Below, piece by piece: positions 54,369 to 63,321 of a stretch of DNA of 64,000 nucleotides; positions within the stretch are counted from its first letter, which is position 1, and each line of letters starts with the position of its first letter. The notes beneath the pieces are model-generated. The model searched no databases, had not been told where the DNA came from, and saw nothing but the letters and a program-made list of their open reading frames with translations. This DNA is from Stigonema ocellatum SAG 48.90 = DSM 106950 (GTDB taxonomy: Bacteria; Cyanobacteriota; Cyanobacteriia; Cyanobacteriales; Nostocaceae), in the NCBI GenBank assembly GCA_016903675.1, contig JADQBA010000021.1:1-64000 (forward strand), in the 5' to 3' direction. Made by a program: the position numbers and the translations under genes.

Positions 54369-55145
54369 TTATTTTGTACAAACAAAATACAGATTCCCCT
54401 TATTTGGTGCTTGTTTTAATGTTTCCAGGGAAGTATGCATTTTCCCTTGACTAATCTGAAAATCAGTACCAAGGGCAACTATTTTAAAATTTGCTTCTTG
54501 GATAATTTGGTATGCTTCTTCAAGCCGATACCAATAAAAATAAGGTGGTCTATCAAGCAGTGACTCTAAATTCGTCTCACCTGCATACTTCAGTTGAGGA
54601 AGATACTGAATTGAGCGATTAACATTACCAATTTTTCTGAATAATCGTAAATAAACTAAATATGGTGCATAAAATGGGCTAGTTACTCTACTGTCAAAAT
54701 TTAGCAATGAAAATATTGCTTTTCCACCTTTTATGAGAATACGATATGCTTCTTTAAAAGCATTATACCTCCCTGCTGCATCTTCGATAGTTGAAATAAC
54801 TTGTTGGAGATAAAGCAATTGATTAAATTCACAATCTTTGTAGTTTAATGATGTTGCATCATTAACAGTAAAATAGATATTTTTATCATTATTTTTGTTT
54901 TTTGCTATCTCAATAAAATCTGGTACATAATCAAAGGCATAAAGGTTTTTAAAACCCATTTGTTGCATTGATAAAGCTATTCTGCCTCCTCCTGTTCCAG
55001 CCTCAACTGTTTTCAAATTTTCATCTAAATAAGTTTCTATTAAAAATTTTTCTCCCAATAATAATTTTTCTTTGTATGCCCAAAAATTAAATTCAACTGA
55101 GCTATACATTTCCTTCGTGGTAGATATTATTGTTGTGTTAATCAT
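54369..55145 (-). CDS. Class I SAM-dependent methyltransferase
   Basis: A 258-residue methyltransferase. Motif I is VEAGTGGGRIALSMQQMGF, followed by LYAFDYVPDFIEIAK with the acidic ribose-binding residue, NDATSLNYKDCEFNQLLYL and AYRILIKGGKAIFSLLN. The gene and its neighbour are markedly AT-rich compared with other cluster members, which suggests mosaic assembly. The substrate is probably a sugar or lipid-linked intermediate; not determinable here. Confidence 0.9.
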   Translation of the reverse strand: MINTTIISTTKEMYSSVEFNFWAYKEKLLLGEKFLIETYLDENLKTVEAGTGGGRIALSMQQMGFKNLYAFDYVPDFIEIAKNKNNDKNIYFTVNDATSLNYKDCEFNQLLYLQQVISTIEDAAGRYNAFKEAYRILIKGGKAIFSLLNFDSRVTSPFYAPYLVYLRLFRKIGNVNRSIQYLPQLKYAGETNLESLLDRPPYFYWYRLEEAYQIIQEANFKIVALGTDFQISQGKMHTSLETLKQAPNKGNLYFVCTK

Positions 55146-55183
55146 TTCGATAACGTCCTAAATTGTATAGTTAAAAACCAGTT

Positions 55184-55435
55184 TAGAAACCCGGTTTCGC
55201 AGGAGTTACCGGGTTTCTCCTCCCCACAGCTACCTTTAACCGAACCTTATTGGATTCACTGTCAATACTGCGTAGGTTTTGCCTAAAAAATAAAAATGTG
55301 TAGGTTGAGTCCCCAGCGCTGCACTCTTGGTTTCCCTCTGTAGGCGACTGGCGTTTGAGGAACGAAACCCAACCTAACAGCACGGTTTGTTGGGTTTCGC
55401 AAAGCCTCAACCCAACCTACAAATATTCTTAACCG
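55184..55435. repeat. Palindrome plus TTGGGTTTCG-type repeat in EPS cluster gap
   Basis: A copy of the AACCCGGTTTC palindrome (55184-55219), then a segment with the inverted ends gtgtaggttgag (about 55297) and ctcaacccaacctac (about 55408-55422), containing cgaaacccaacctaacag. It fills the gap between the methyltransferase and HAD genes; no ORF supported. Confidence 0.7.
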
Positions 55436-55459
55436 AGCAGTATTAGATTTACTGTGGTT

Positions 55460-56131
55460 TTAAAAGATGTCTTTCAAGTCATATAATGACCTAATTTTAC
55501 AGTGAGCATCATGACTTTCATCTGCCATTACATTTGTGTATTCACCGTCTTTACGGCAAATGCGTAACGTAAGCCAGCCCAGGTTTTTTGCAGCAACAAA
55601 ATCCTTGTAAGGATGATCTCCAATATACATACACTCGTCTCCTTCAGATCCTGTAAACTCCATCATTTTTTTGTAAGGTACTGGACTGGGCTTCCAATTC
55701 TTAAAGCCGTATGCATCACAGTAGACAATCTCTTTGAAACTAGATTCAATTCCCAATGCCCTAACTTTGTTCTGCTGAGTTTTTAGGAAACCATTGGTAA
55801 TTAGACCAAGCTGTTTCTCAGATTTGAAATGTTCGATTACCCATTGTGCATCTTCGTGTAGAGAGATGGCAGGTTTGTGTTCTCGATAAACTTGCACAAG
55901 TTCTTGAATCAGAGAATTTTCATACTTAATCTCCAGGTCATCCAGGGTTTGATCAAAAATTTTACCTCGTTTACCTTCCTTAAACAATTTCCAAGCAATA
56001 TTAAAGAAACCGGAAATACCATATTTGGATTGTACCCAGTCACTAACAGCTTGAAATCCACTAAACACAAATTCATGCTCAGGAAAAAGAGTATCATCCA
56101 GGTCAAACACTAGCACTTTGATATTGTCCAT
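55460..56131 (-). CDS. HAD family hydrolase
   Basis: A 223-residue haloacid-dehalogenase-type phosphatase. Motif I VLVFDLDDTLFPE, motif II LGLITNGFLKTQQNK, motif III lysine in KNWKPSPVPYKKMM and motif IV MYIGDHPYKDFVAAKNLG are all present. In this setting it probably dephosphorylates a sugar phosphate or related precursor for the polysaccharide. It is AT-rich like the neighbouring methyltransferase. Confidence 0.92.
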   Translation of the reverse strand: MDNIKVLVFDLDDTLFPEHEFVFSGFQAVSDWVQSKYGISGFFNIAWKLFKEGKRGKIFDQTLDDLEIKYENSLIQELVQVYREHKPAISLHEDAQWVIEHFKSEKQLGLITNGFLKTQQNKVRALGIESSFKEIVYCDAYGFKNWKPSPVPYKKMMEFTGSEGDECMYIGDHPYKDFVAAKNLGWLTLRICRKDGEYTNVMADESHDAHCKIRSLYDLKDIF

Positions 56132-56236
56132 ATTGTTATTTGGTGGTTGTTAGGTGGTTTGGAGCAGCTTAATAAGAGTTAAGAAAACCCACAGTTTGTA
56201 GTTGCGCTTTAGCGCCAAGGGCAATTGGTATAAGGG

Positions 56237-57316
56237 TTATGCTGAAAGCGAACGATACACAGGAAAAAATTTTGTTCCAAGGAGCTTGTCTACCTGTGTA
56301 TTCAACTGTTTTGCTCTTAGTTCTACGAGATAGGTGTATTTTTCCTGATCTGTAATTAGGCGAATGAGAGGAAAGTTGTATCGTTTTTGAGAAAATCCTG
56401 CCTTGAAATGATGAAGGCTGTCTTTGGCTCCTCCAACTCCACCACCAAGGTGAAAAATTTCATTACCTCGTTCTTTCGCCCAGTATCGAACATGGTCAAA
56501 CATAAGAGTATTAGGAGAGTTTTTCAAAAACTCATTTCTCGTTCCCCCAAGGTGATATTGAACAATGCCGCAGCACTCAGTAAACAAACCTGCACAAACA
56601 ATTTGATGATCGAGTTCAACAATACACAGATGGAGGCTCTCTTTTAAGGCTTCTACAAAATGCAAGAAATATTCATGACTAAAATAGTAGGATTGTGATG
56701 CTCCAACACGATCCATTGTTTCTGTATAGACATCTATAAAGTCATGGAGATGTTGATTCAAAGGAGCAATCCTTGCTGCAAAACCTGCTCGCTTGTTTTT
56801 GTTGATTTTGTTACGGTATTCTGGTCTAGTTTGTTGCCAGATTTCAGCTTCAGTCAGTTTAAGATCAATTGCAATAGTTTCTGAGTGAATTTCACAAGAT
56901 TGGGAGCGATAAACCTCATCAAATCGAGGATTTAATATTGGGTGCAAGCGTAAAAACGCTGAACAAATCCTCCTATCCTTGAATGTTTGTGTTAGCTGAG
57001 CCATTGCCAAATCGATAAACTCTAAATTCTCCACTCCTGCTTGATTCAATAAAAATCCAGCATAGCCATAGGGCGACAAGACATCAAAAATTTCTGATGC
57101 CTTTAAATCTTCATGAAAGACATCATCGCATCGACGTAACAAATAGGGTAAAAAAAGAACTTTTTCACCATCTTGAACTAGAATTGCCTGTGCAACAGAT
57201 TTCATCCTTTTGGCTTCTAAAGCCGCATATTCGGGTAAGTGATAAAAATCGTGGCGTAGATTCCGCAGAGTTTCAGACCACAAGGGATTGGATACATCAA
57301 TAATTTGTAACTTCAT
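56237..57316 (-). CDS. FemAB-like GNAT-fold acyltransferase
   Basis: A 359-residue protein of the FemAB/GNAT superfamily, which transfers aminoacyl or acyl groups. Recognisable segments are HDFYHLPEYAALEAKR near the N-terminus, LSPYGYAGFLL, RPEYRNKINKNKRAGFAARI (typical of the family linker) and FHLGGGVGGAKDSLHHFKAGFS near the C-terminus. Similar proteins are common in exopolysaccharide clusters, where they probably add an acyl or amino-acid decoration to sugars. Confidence 0.85.
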   Translation of the reverse strand: MKLQIIDVSNPLWSETLRNLRHDFYHLPEYAALEAKRMKSVAQAILVQDGEKVLFLPYLLRRCDDVFHEDLKASEIFDVLSPYGYAGFLLNQAGVENLEFIDLAMAQLTQTFKDRRICSAFLRLHPILNPRFDEVYRSQSCEIHSETIAIDLKLTEAEIWQQTRPEYRNKINKNKRAGFAARIAPLNQHLHDFIDVYTETMDRVGASQSYYFSHEYFLHFVEALKESLHLCIVELDHQIVCAGLFTECCGIVQYHLGGTRNEFLKNSPNTLMFDHVRYWAKERGNEIFHLGGGVGGAKDSLHHFKAGFSQKRYNFPLIRLITDQEKYTYLVELRAKQLNTQVDKLLGTKFFPVYRSLSA

Positions 57317-57381
57317 GGCGTTGCTGAATAAAGAGAGAATTTTGAATGTTCCGGATATACAAATCTCTTGTTCAAGAGCAA

Positions 57382-58419
57382 TTAAAACTGGCTGAAAATT
57401 TCACCTCGACACTGGTATTGCCCTTCCTGCGCAGTACTCTTAACCTCAAACGGAAAATACATCTCCTCCCAAAACCGCAAGCAGATACCCTTTTGGATCT
57501 CGGGGGGGGAAATCTCTTCTCCTAAAACAAAGTGACGAATTGTAAGTTCAGGTTCGTTCAATCCAAAATTAGCTCGCACACAAGTTGCACTACTAAATCT
57601 TGGATTAATCTCAAAAACTTTAAACCCATCTGAAGTTAGGCGCATTTGGACATTGACTGCACCAATTAAACCCATTGCTTTAGCAGCCTGGATTGCAATG
57701 TCACACGCCTCAGTATTCTGGTCGCTTTCCATCCGATAGCTTAATCCGCCTGAAAGGCTACGCTTAAGTGCTAGTGTTCCACCCGGTTTTCCGTCAGTTT
57801 GAATAAACACTCCGACTGTGTACTCTTTGTTATCCGGTAACAACAATTCCTGCACAACAGGGTCCCAAATGTAATGGCTAAAAAAAGCAAGTTCTTGGTC
57901 TGTGTGGACAAGTACTAAGCCTTTTCCACCTGAACTCCGTCGAGGTTTCATGATGTAAGGGTAAGCATGATTGCGGCGAAAATTTTCCAACTGCTCGTGA
58001 TCTGTAGGGATCACAGTATCAGGTACAGGCACATCAAAAACTTTGAGAACCTGAGTTGTTAACCATTTATCTAGAGCCTTTAAAGTTGGATCAGGGGCTA
58101 GGGGCAAAATCGTTCCTGTACGCTCCTCAAATTCAGCTTTGCGTTCAGCTAGCATGGGTAATTCTCCTTCCCATCCAGAGAACAAAATATCCGCTCCTTC
58201 CATCTGGCTAGTTTTTACTAAAGCCTCAAAGTAAGCGTCTGGATTCGGACGGGCAGAAGGAATTAAGTGTGCTTGATCCACACGGAATAAGCCTTGAGCA
58301 AGTGGCTCTGAGTCAACTCCAATAATTCTCAGCGGTAAATGAGAAGCCCGCAAAGATTTAATAATGCCAACTCCAATAGGTGCTCCTACTCCTGTGACAA
58401 CTACAGTTACTGGTTTCAT
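57382..58419 (-). CDS. ATP-grasp family ligase
   Basis: A 345-residue carbamoyl-phosphate-synthase-like ATP-grasp enzyme. An N-terminal Rossmann-like part (VVVTGVGAPIGVGIIKSL) is followed by the ATP-grasp core PYIMKPRRSSGGKGLVLV, VVQELLLPDNKEYTVGVF and FKVFEINPRFSSATCVRANF with metal-binding Glu/Asn. The frame is open further upstream only through a dispersed palindrome; the ATG at 58419 has GGGAG eight bases before it and starts the conserved domain. It probably forms an amide or peptide-like link, consistent with the FemAB-like neighbour. Confidence 0.9.
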   Translation of the reverse strand: MKPVTVVVTGVGAPIGVGIIKSLRASHLPLRIIGVDSEPLAQGLFRVDQAHLIPSARPNPDAYFEALVKTSQMEGADILFSGWEGELPMLAERKAEFEERTGTILPLAPDPTLKALDKWLTTQVLKVFDVPVPDTVIPTDHEQLENFRRNHAYPYIMKPRRSSGGKGLVLVHTDQELAFFSHYIWDPVVQELLLPDNKEYTVGVFIQTDGKPGGTLALKRSLSGGLSYRMESDQNTEACDIAIQAAKAMGLIGAVNVQMRLTSDGFKVFEINPRFSSATCVRANFGLNEPELTIRHFVLGEEISPPEIQKGICLRFWEEMYFPFEVKSTAQEGQYQCRGEIFSQF

Positions 58420-58435
58420 GATAACTCCCGCTCTA

Positions 58436-58760
58436 GATAAGTTGTAAATTTGCTGGTTCCTCAAAAACCCGGTTTCGTAAAAGTTACCGGCTTTCTCTGT
58501 TCGGTTTCTCTGTTCACGAATCATTACTCCCGAACCGCCCGAAGATTACCTATTTAATAAACCGCGAAGACGCGTTCGCGCAGCGTCTCCCCTTGGGAGA
58601 AGGACACGAAGAAAGAAGAGAAAGAAGATCGGTAATCTTACACCGGTTCGGGAGTAGACATAGTCGTGAAAAGATAAGTTGTAAATTTGCTGGTTCTTCA
58701 GAAACCCGGTTTCGCAAGAGTTACCGGGTTTCTCTGTTCGCGAATCATTCAAGATTGCTA
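58436..58760. repeat. Two direct copies of a 95-base repeat with palindromes
   Basis: ataagttgtaaatttgctgg followed by an AACCCGGTTTC palindrome occurs at 58436-58530 and again at 58674-58755. Between them is a gcagcgtctccccttgggag block. The repeat fills the gap between the sugar transferase and ATP-grasp genes and extends a false N-terminus on the latter. Confidence 0.85.
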
Positions 58761-58814
58761 TTGACTCATCGACTGGTTAAAAGCCCAGAGACTGGGAACA
58801 AGGCGATTCTTCAA

Positions 58815-59516
58815 TCAATGTATACTCCGAGAATTAACTGAGGATAATTCCTTTGTTTTCTTAATAGCTGCAATTTGCTGCTTTGAAACTTCAGGGCATT
58901 CTGATGGTCCTACATTCTCTTGCTTTAGAACTTTCAAGAACGTCATCACTAAAATTTTCAAATCTAGCCAAAGTGATTGATGATCAACGTACCATACGTC
59001 TAAGGTACATTTATCTACCCAGGAAAGCTTGCTACGACCGTTCACTTGAGACCAACCCGTAATTCCTGGTTTAACCGCATGACGACGAGCTTGTTGTGGC
59101 GTGTAGTAATCCAGGTATTCCACGAGGAGTGGACGGGGACCGACAAAACTCATATCGCCTTTGACCACATTCCATAGTTGAGGAAGTTCATCCAAGCTGG
59201 TTTTTCGGAGAAGTTTACCCAGAAGCGTCAAGCGTCTTTCATCCGGTAGTAAGTTACCATCACGACCTTTCTCATTGGTCATGGTGCGAAATTTATAAAA
59301 ATTGAAAACACGACCGTTTTGACCAGGGCGGGGTTGGCAGAACAAAATCGGATGCCCCATCTTGGTGTAGACGGCGATCGCAACTATCAGCATGACGGGT
59401 GTCAGAGCTAATAGGGCGATGGCAGCAACTACCCTATCACATGCAGGCTTGATGAATCTGTTATAGGTGTTAACAGGCTTATGTTGGAAATGTTTAGCAT
59501 TCATAGGTAGACTCAT
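58815..59516 (-). CDS. Undecaprenyl-phosphate sugar phosphotransferase (PglC/WbaP core type)
   Basis: A 233-residue initiating sugar transferase that attaches the first sugar phosphate to undecaprenyl phosphate. A single membrane helix (RVVAAIALLALTPVMLIVAI) is followed by VFNFYKFRTMTNE, LRKTSLDELPQLWNVVKGDM with the catalytic Asp-Glu pair, FVGPRPLLVEYL and KPGITGWSQVNGR. These are the hallmarks of the polyprenyl-phosphate transferase superfamily. An alternative start four codons on (59504) has a better-placed GGATGAG. It likely begins repeat-unit assembly for the cluster. Confidence 0.95.
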   Translation of the reverse strand: MSLPMNAKHFQHKPVNTYNRFIKPACDRVVAAIALLALTPVMLIVAIAVYTKMGHPILFCQPRPGQNGRVFNFYKFRTMTNEKGRDGNLLPDERRLTLLGKLLRKTSLDELPQLWNVVKGDMSFVGPRPLLVEYLDYYTPQQARRHAVKPGITGWSQVNGRSKLSWVDKCTLDVWYVDHQSLWLDLKILVMTFLKVLKQENVGPSECPEVSKQQIAAIKKTKELSSVNSRSIH

Positions 59517-59551
59517 CCTTATACTACAAAAAATTGTTGGCTGTAAGTTCG

Positions 59552-60718
59552 TTAGTACCTGGCAACACTGGCCAATGCTTTGTAGGGCATAGCCTGGGCA
59601 TATAAAGCTTCGTGGTACTGAAGAATCTGGGACAATTCATAGTCAGCAACCCGCCTGTGGGCACGGTGTGCCAGGACTCTAGCTCCTTGTGGGTTATCCA
59701 ATATCCATGCCATCGCCGCCGCCAGTGCTTCCATATCTCTCACGTTGACAAGCAGACCACAGCCCCCAGCTAACAAGTCTCGAGTTCCCCGAATAGATGT
59801 GCCAATGATTGGAGTCTGCATAGCCATAGACTCCATAACACATCTAGGTAAACCTTCTTGCTCAGAAGCCAGCACAGTAGTAGTCGCCGCACACATTAAG
59901 GTGGGAATATCTCGGCGCATACCCAAAAAGTGAACTTGATTTTGCACACCCAACTGTGACGCTAACTGCTGCATCTGTTCCATCAACGGTCCATTGCCAG
60001 CAAAAGCTAAAGAGGCTTCTTTGCGCCGTAACAGCGCAAATGCCCTTAAAACATCTTCAGGATGTTTACGCTTAGTTAACTCACCTACTGATAAAAAGAG
60101 TGGCGCTGTGGGTGTTAAGCCTAATTCTTGGCGTACCCGTTCCACAGCAGTTTCTGAAATTCTATCCCGACTGTAATAATTTAAATCCACGCCAATTCCT
60201 GGCATATAGCAGAGGCGTTCAGATGGAATTATGTTGTAACGCTTTGCTGCTTCCTCATCCTCGCGATTAATTACGACTAAATAATCTGTCCAACTCCCAG
60301 CCAGCTTTTCTAAAGCCAAGAACACAGCATTTTTTAATGGTTTTCCACTGGAATGGAAGTGGAAGCCGTGAGCAGTGTAAATGACCTGAGGTTTCTGCTG
60401 CTGTCTACGATTCTTGAGGGCGTAACGGGTAACGAAAGCTGCGACTGGCGTGTGAACATGAACTATATCATACCCCCCTTCTTGCACCGCTGCTTGGATG
60501 ATGCGCGGAGCGACTAGGAGATTACCTGGATCGAGAGGGTTGCGTGACCACTCTACATCCCAGACGCGATCAAAAGTTTGCAAACATTCCGGTGAGGCCG
60601 AAATTCCACAAGCCATCGCATCCACCTGCCAACCCTGATGACGAAAGTGGGAAGCAAAGGGCAGGAGAAAGCCTCTAATTGTATCCGGAATTGTCGCGAC
60701 CATTAACAGTTTGTTCAT
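59552..60718 (-). CDS. Family 4 glycosyltransferase (a)
   Basis: A 388-residue GT-B enzyme starting MNKLLMVATIPDTIRGFL. The N-terminal half has YDIVHVHTPVAAFVTRYA and VIYTAHGFHFHSSGKP; the C-terminal half has FLSVGELTKRKHPEDVLR and TTTVLASEQEGLPRCVMESM, the nucleotide-binding E-x7-E region, then GGCGLLVNVRDMEALAAAM. The start ATG overlaps the TGA of the preceding gene (ATGA), so the two are translationally coupled. It adds a sugar to the lipid-linked repeat unit. Confidence 0.94.
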   Translation of the reverse strand: MNKLLMVATIPDTIRGFLLPFASHFRHQGWQVDAMACGISASPECLQTFDRVWDVEWSRNPLDPGNLLVAPRIIQAAVQEGGYDIVHVHTPVAAFVTRYALKNRRQQQKPQVIYTAHGFHFHSSGKPLKNAVFLALEKLAGSWTDYLVVINREDEEAAKRYNIIPSERLCYMPGIGVDLNYYSRDRISETAVERVRQELGLTPTAPLFLSVGELTKRKHPEDVLRAFALLRRKEASLAFAGNGPLMEQMQQLASQLGVQNQVHFLGMRRDIPTLMCAATTTVLASEQEGLPRCVMESMAMQTPIIGTSIRGTRDLLAGGCGLLVNVRDMEALAAAMAWILDNPQGARVLAHRAHRRVADYELSQILQYHEALYAQAMPYKALASVARY

Positions 60719-61923
60719 TTTTGTTGCCCCAACCATTGTTCCGTTTTGTTATGTACGTAGCGGTAAAACTCCATCCTTTGCTCGCGCAGCACCTCATATT
60801 TGAACTCTTTAGCTTTCTCCAAATTACGAGCTGACATCCGCGCCATGCGTTCTGGGTCAGTCACGACCTCCCGAATTTTGCGTGCTAGAGCATTCACATC
60901 ACCAGGCGGTACCATATCCTCTGGTGGGAGTAGTTCGGGAATTCCGCCCACAGTAGAACCAATCACGGGCAGTGCCCGCGCCATAGCTTCCACCATTGCT
61001 TTGGGCAAGCCTTCTTGATAGGAAGGCATGACAAACAGGTCGGCTTGGTCTAACTGGTGACGCACAGCATTGCCAGCAGGTAAAATGCCAACAAAACTAA
61101 TTCGTTCACCTAAGCGCAAGCGGGCTGCTTGCGCTTCTAGTTCTGCTCGGTGCTTTCCATCCCCAAGCAAAGTCAACTTGATGTCTAATCCCTCGCGTAC
61201 GCAGACAGCGACAGCATCGATCAGAACGTCGGGAGCCTTATAGAGTTGCGCTAGTGTGCCTATAAAGATTACATTCAGCGTCCGCGCTTTCTGATGAAGT
61301 GGACGCGGTGCAGAAACAATAGCTGCATCCGGAATATGAACATCAGAAACGCCTATAGACAATGCTTGTGACGAAGGTGGATACCGTTCCTGTAGAGCCT
61401 GTTTAGTCACGTAGCTAATCGCACATGCTCCTGCACATTGTTTTTGCAACTGACGGGGGAACCACCAGCGAAAGACCGGGCGTAAGGGGTGCTTCATTGC
61501 ACCAGGTGCAAACACATCGTAAGGGTCACTTAAAACATCAAGTGCATACAACTTTTTCAAATCGTTAGCTATATTGATCGCAACCGCACTGAGAGTTCCA
61601 GGTCCGTTGCAAAGCAGAACGTCACATTCTTCAAGAGCCGATTTTAAAGCAACACGAATTTCCCTTGACACCAGCAAATATTGAAATGGTCCACGGTAAA
61701 AAGGTACTGAGCGGAATATCACTCCTTCACCATCAGCCAGACGCCATGTATCGTCAGGGCGATCAATATTGCGGAGCCTGGTTACTACTATAAGCTGAAC
61801 AAAACTTTGTCGAGGTATGATCCAATAATCATCGTAAGTCGCTACAGATTGCGTGTAGACACGTCCATCTGGAGCGCGGTAAAACACAGGAGCATCGATT
61901 GTCAATAAAGCCTTTATCATCAT
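60715..61923 (-). CDS. Family 4 glycosyltransferase (b)
   Basis: A GT-B enzyme of about 402 residues. Sequence markers are NVIFIGTLAQLYKAPDVLID, LTLLGDGKHRAELEAQAARL, DLFVMPSYQEGLPKAMVEAM with the E-x7-E motif, and GSTVGGIPELLPPEDMVPPG. The frame continues upstream into the preceding gene's 3' end, but that N-terminus is low-quality sequence; MMIKALLTIDAPVFYRAPDG at 61923 with AGGTGAC before it is the likely start. C-terminal overlap with the next gene indicates an operon. Confidence 0.92.
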   Translation of the reverse strand: MMIKALLTIDAPVFYRAPDGRVYTQSVATYDDYWIIPRQSFVQLIVVTRLRNIDRPDDTWRLADGEGVIFRSVPFYRGPFQYLLVSREIRVALKSALEECDVLLCNGPGTLSAVAINIANDLKKLYALDVLSDPYDVFAPGAMKHPLRPVFRWWFPRQLQKQCAGACAISYVTKQALQERYPPSSQALSIGVSDVHIPDAAIVSAPRPLHQKARTLNVIFIGTLAQLYKAPDVLIDAVAVCVREGLDIKLTLLGDGKHRAELEAQAARLRLGERISFVGILPAGNAVRHQLDQADLFVMPSYQEGLPKAMVEAMARALPVIGSTVGGIPELLPPEDMVPPGDVNALARKIREVVTDPERMARMSARNLEKAKEFKYEVLREQRMEFYRYVHNKTEQWLGQQK

Positions 61924-62018
61924 GTCACCTGATTCATTATTCTCTAACGTTTTATTGAGAAATAAATCAACAAATCCTAGGATGATTACTTTATTTTTTT
62001 TTCTACAACCCAGGAACA

Positions 62019-63131
62019 CTAGTTTTTGGTAACTAAATTTTCTAAATCTTTTAGTAGAACACTGCCTATTTTTTTCCAAGAATATGTAGTTGAAGCAATT
62101 AAGCAAGCCTCTTGAGCCATCTTGTATGCCAACATATAATCTCTTGAGATAGTTAGCATTGACTCAGCAAGAGCATTGGCATCCCCTGGTTCTACAATCA
62201 GCCCATTTCTACCATGTATTATCTGCTCTGGCAATGCTCCTACATTTGTACCTATGCAAGGTAATCCATTACCCAAAGCAACTCCCGCAACACCTGATTG
62301 TGTTGCCGATAGATATGGCATAATCATCACACCATGTCTAGCTATAATTTCTGGTAAATTCTCATCACTAATCCATCTGTTTATCAGCTTAATCTTTAAT
62401 TCTGCAATCTGATTTTGTATCTTAGCATCCAATAAACCAGCACCAACTATAGTAAGCGAAAGCTGTGTTTTATTTTGTTTAGCAATGCGAAAAGCATCAA
62501 TCAGTATCTCAATTCCTTTGTATTTTTCTATTCTACCAAAAAAAAGTAGATTATTTCTGTTTCTTGCTATTTTATCTAAATCAATCGAACAAGAAGCATG
62601 TATGATTCCATGAAGAGAATGAATATGTTTAGCGCTAGGAAAAAAGAGTGATAACTGCTTGTAGGAATATTTGGATAAACCTATAAAAACATCAGCTTTT
62701 CTGGGATATATAAATTCATAAGCTTGAAGTAGTTTTAACCATTTATCTGAGTGAAATTTAACATCGTGTATGACATCTACTAGTAAAGTTTTACAGCCGA
62801 TATTTTTTTGAATAATTCCCAACCATGGTCCAGAGCCAGTATCTAACAAAATATCTGGTGCATCTATATCAATTTCACGAGCTACTCTTAATGCACCTTG
62901 ATGAGAAATCATTGACCATAAAAGAGAGGTAAATCCATTATAAGTGTCGAATGTTTTTATATCACAAGGTAGCTCACGCCATGCATCTAAAAGCGTATTG
63001 TTAGCTGAGAGATAACAAGTTACCTTAGTCATTTTGGAAATGACACGTACAAGTTCATAAGTGTAGTGACAAATTCCGCCTCTACGTCCTATATATAAAA
63101 CACCTATATGGATTTTTGAGGAAGTTTTCAT
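62019..63131 (-). CDS. Family 4 glycosyltransferase (c)
   Basis: A 370-residue GT-B enzyme. N-terminal HIGVLYIGRRGGICHYTYEL is a typical GT4 start; the C-terminal domain has NLLFFGRIEKYKGIEILIDA, LTIVGAGLLDAKIQNQIAEL and MIMPYLSATQSGVAGVALGN, then GTNVGALPEQIIHGRNGLIV. AT-rich relative to glycosyltransferases (a) and (b). Co-oriented with the rest of the polysaccharide cluster, 190 bases after the polymerase gene. Confidence 0.92.
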   Translation of the reverse strand: MKTSSKIHIGVLYIGRRGGICHYTYELVRVISKMTKVTCYLSANNTLLDAWRELPCDIKTFDTYNGFTSLLWSMISHQGALRVAREIDIDAPDILLDTGSGPWLGIIQKNIGCKTLLVDVIHDVKFHSDKWLKLLQAYEFIYPRKADVFIGLSKYSYKQLSLFFPSAKHIHSLHGIIHASCSIDLDKIARNRNNLLFFGRIEKYKGIEILIDAFRIAKQNKTQLSLTIVGAGLLDAKIQNQIAELKIKLINRWISDENLPEIIARHGVMIMPYLSATQSGVAGVALGNGLPCIGTNVGALPEQIIHGRNGLIVEPGDANALAESMLTISRDYMLAYKMAQEACLIASTTYSWKKIGSVLLKDLENLVTKN

Positions 63132-63321
63132 ATTTTATGTCCTTTCTTATTTTTGATTTACAATTTTGCAAAAAAAACCTTCATCTTAGAGTGACTTTTT
63201 GTTTGATATGTCAATCCTAGTGACATTTTTTTGTAAACGAACTGCGTTCTGTGCCGTAGGGTAAAACGTAAATGAGCGTGCGTCTTTAATAGGAGAAGAC
63301 AGAAATAGAAAAGCTTAACAA

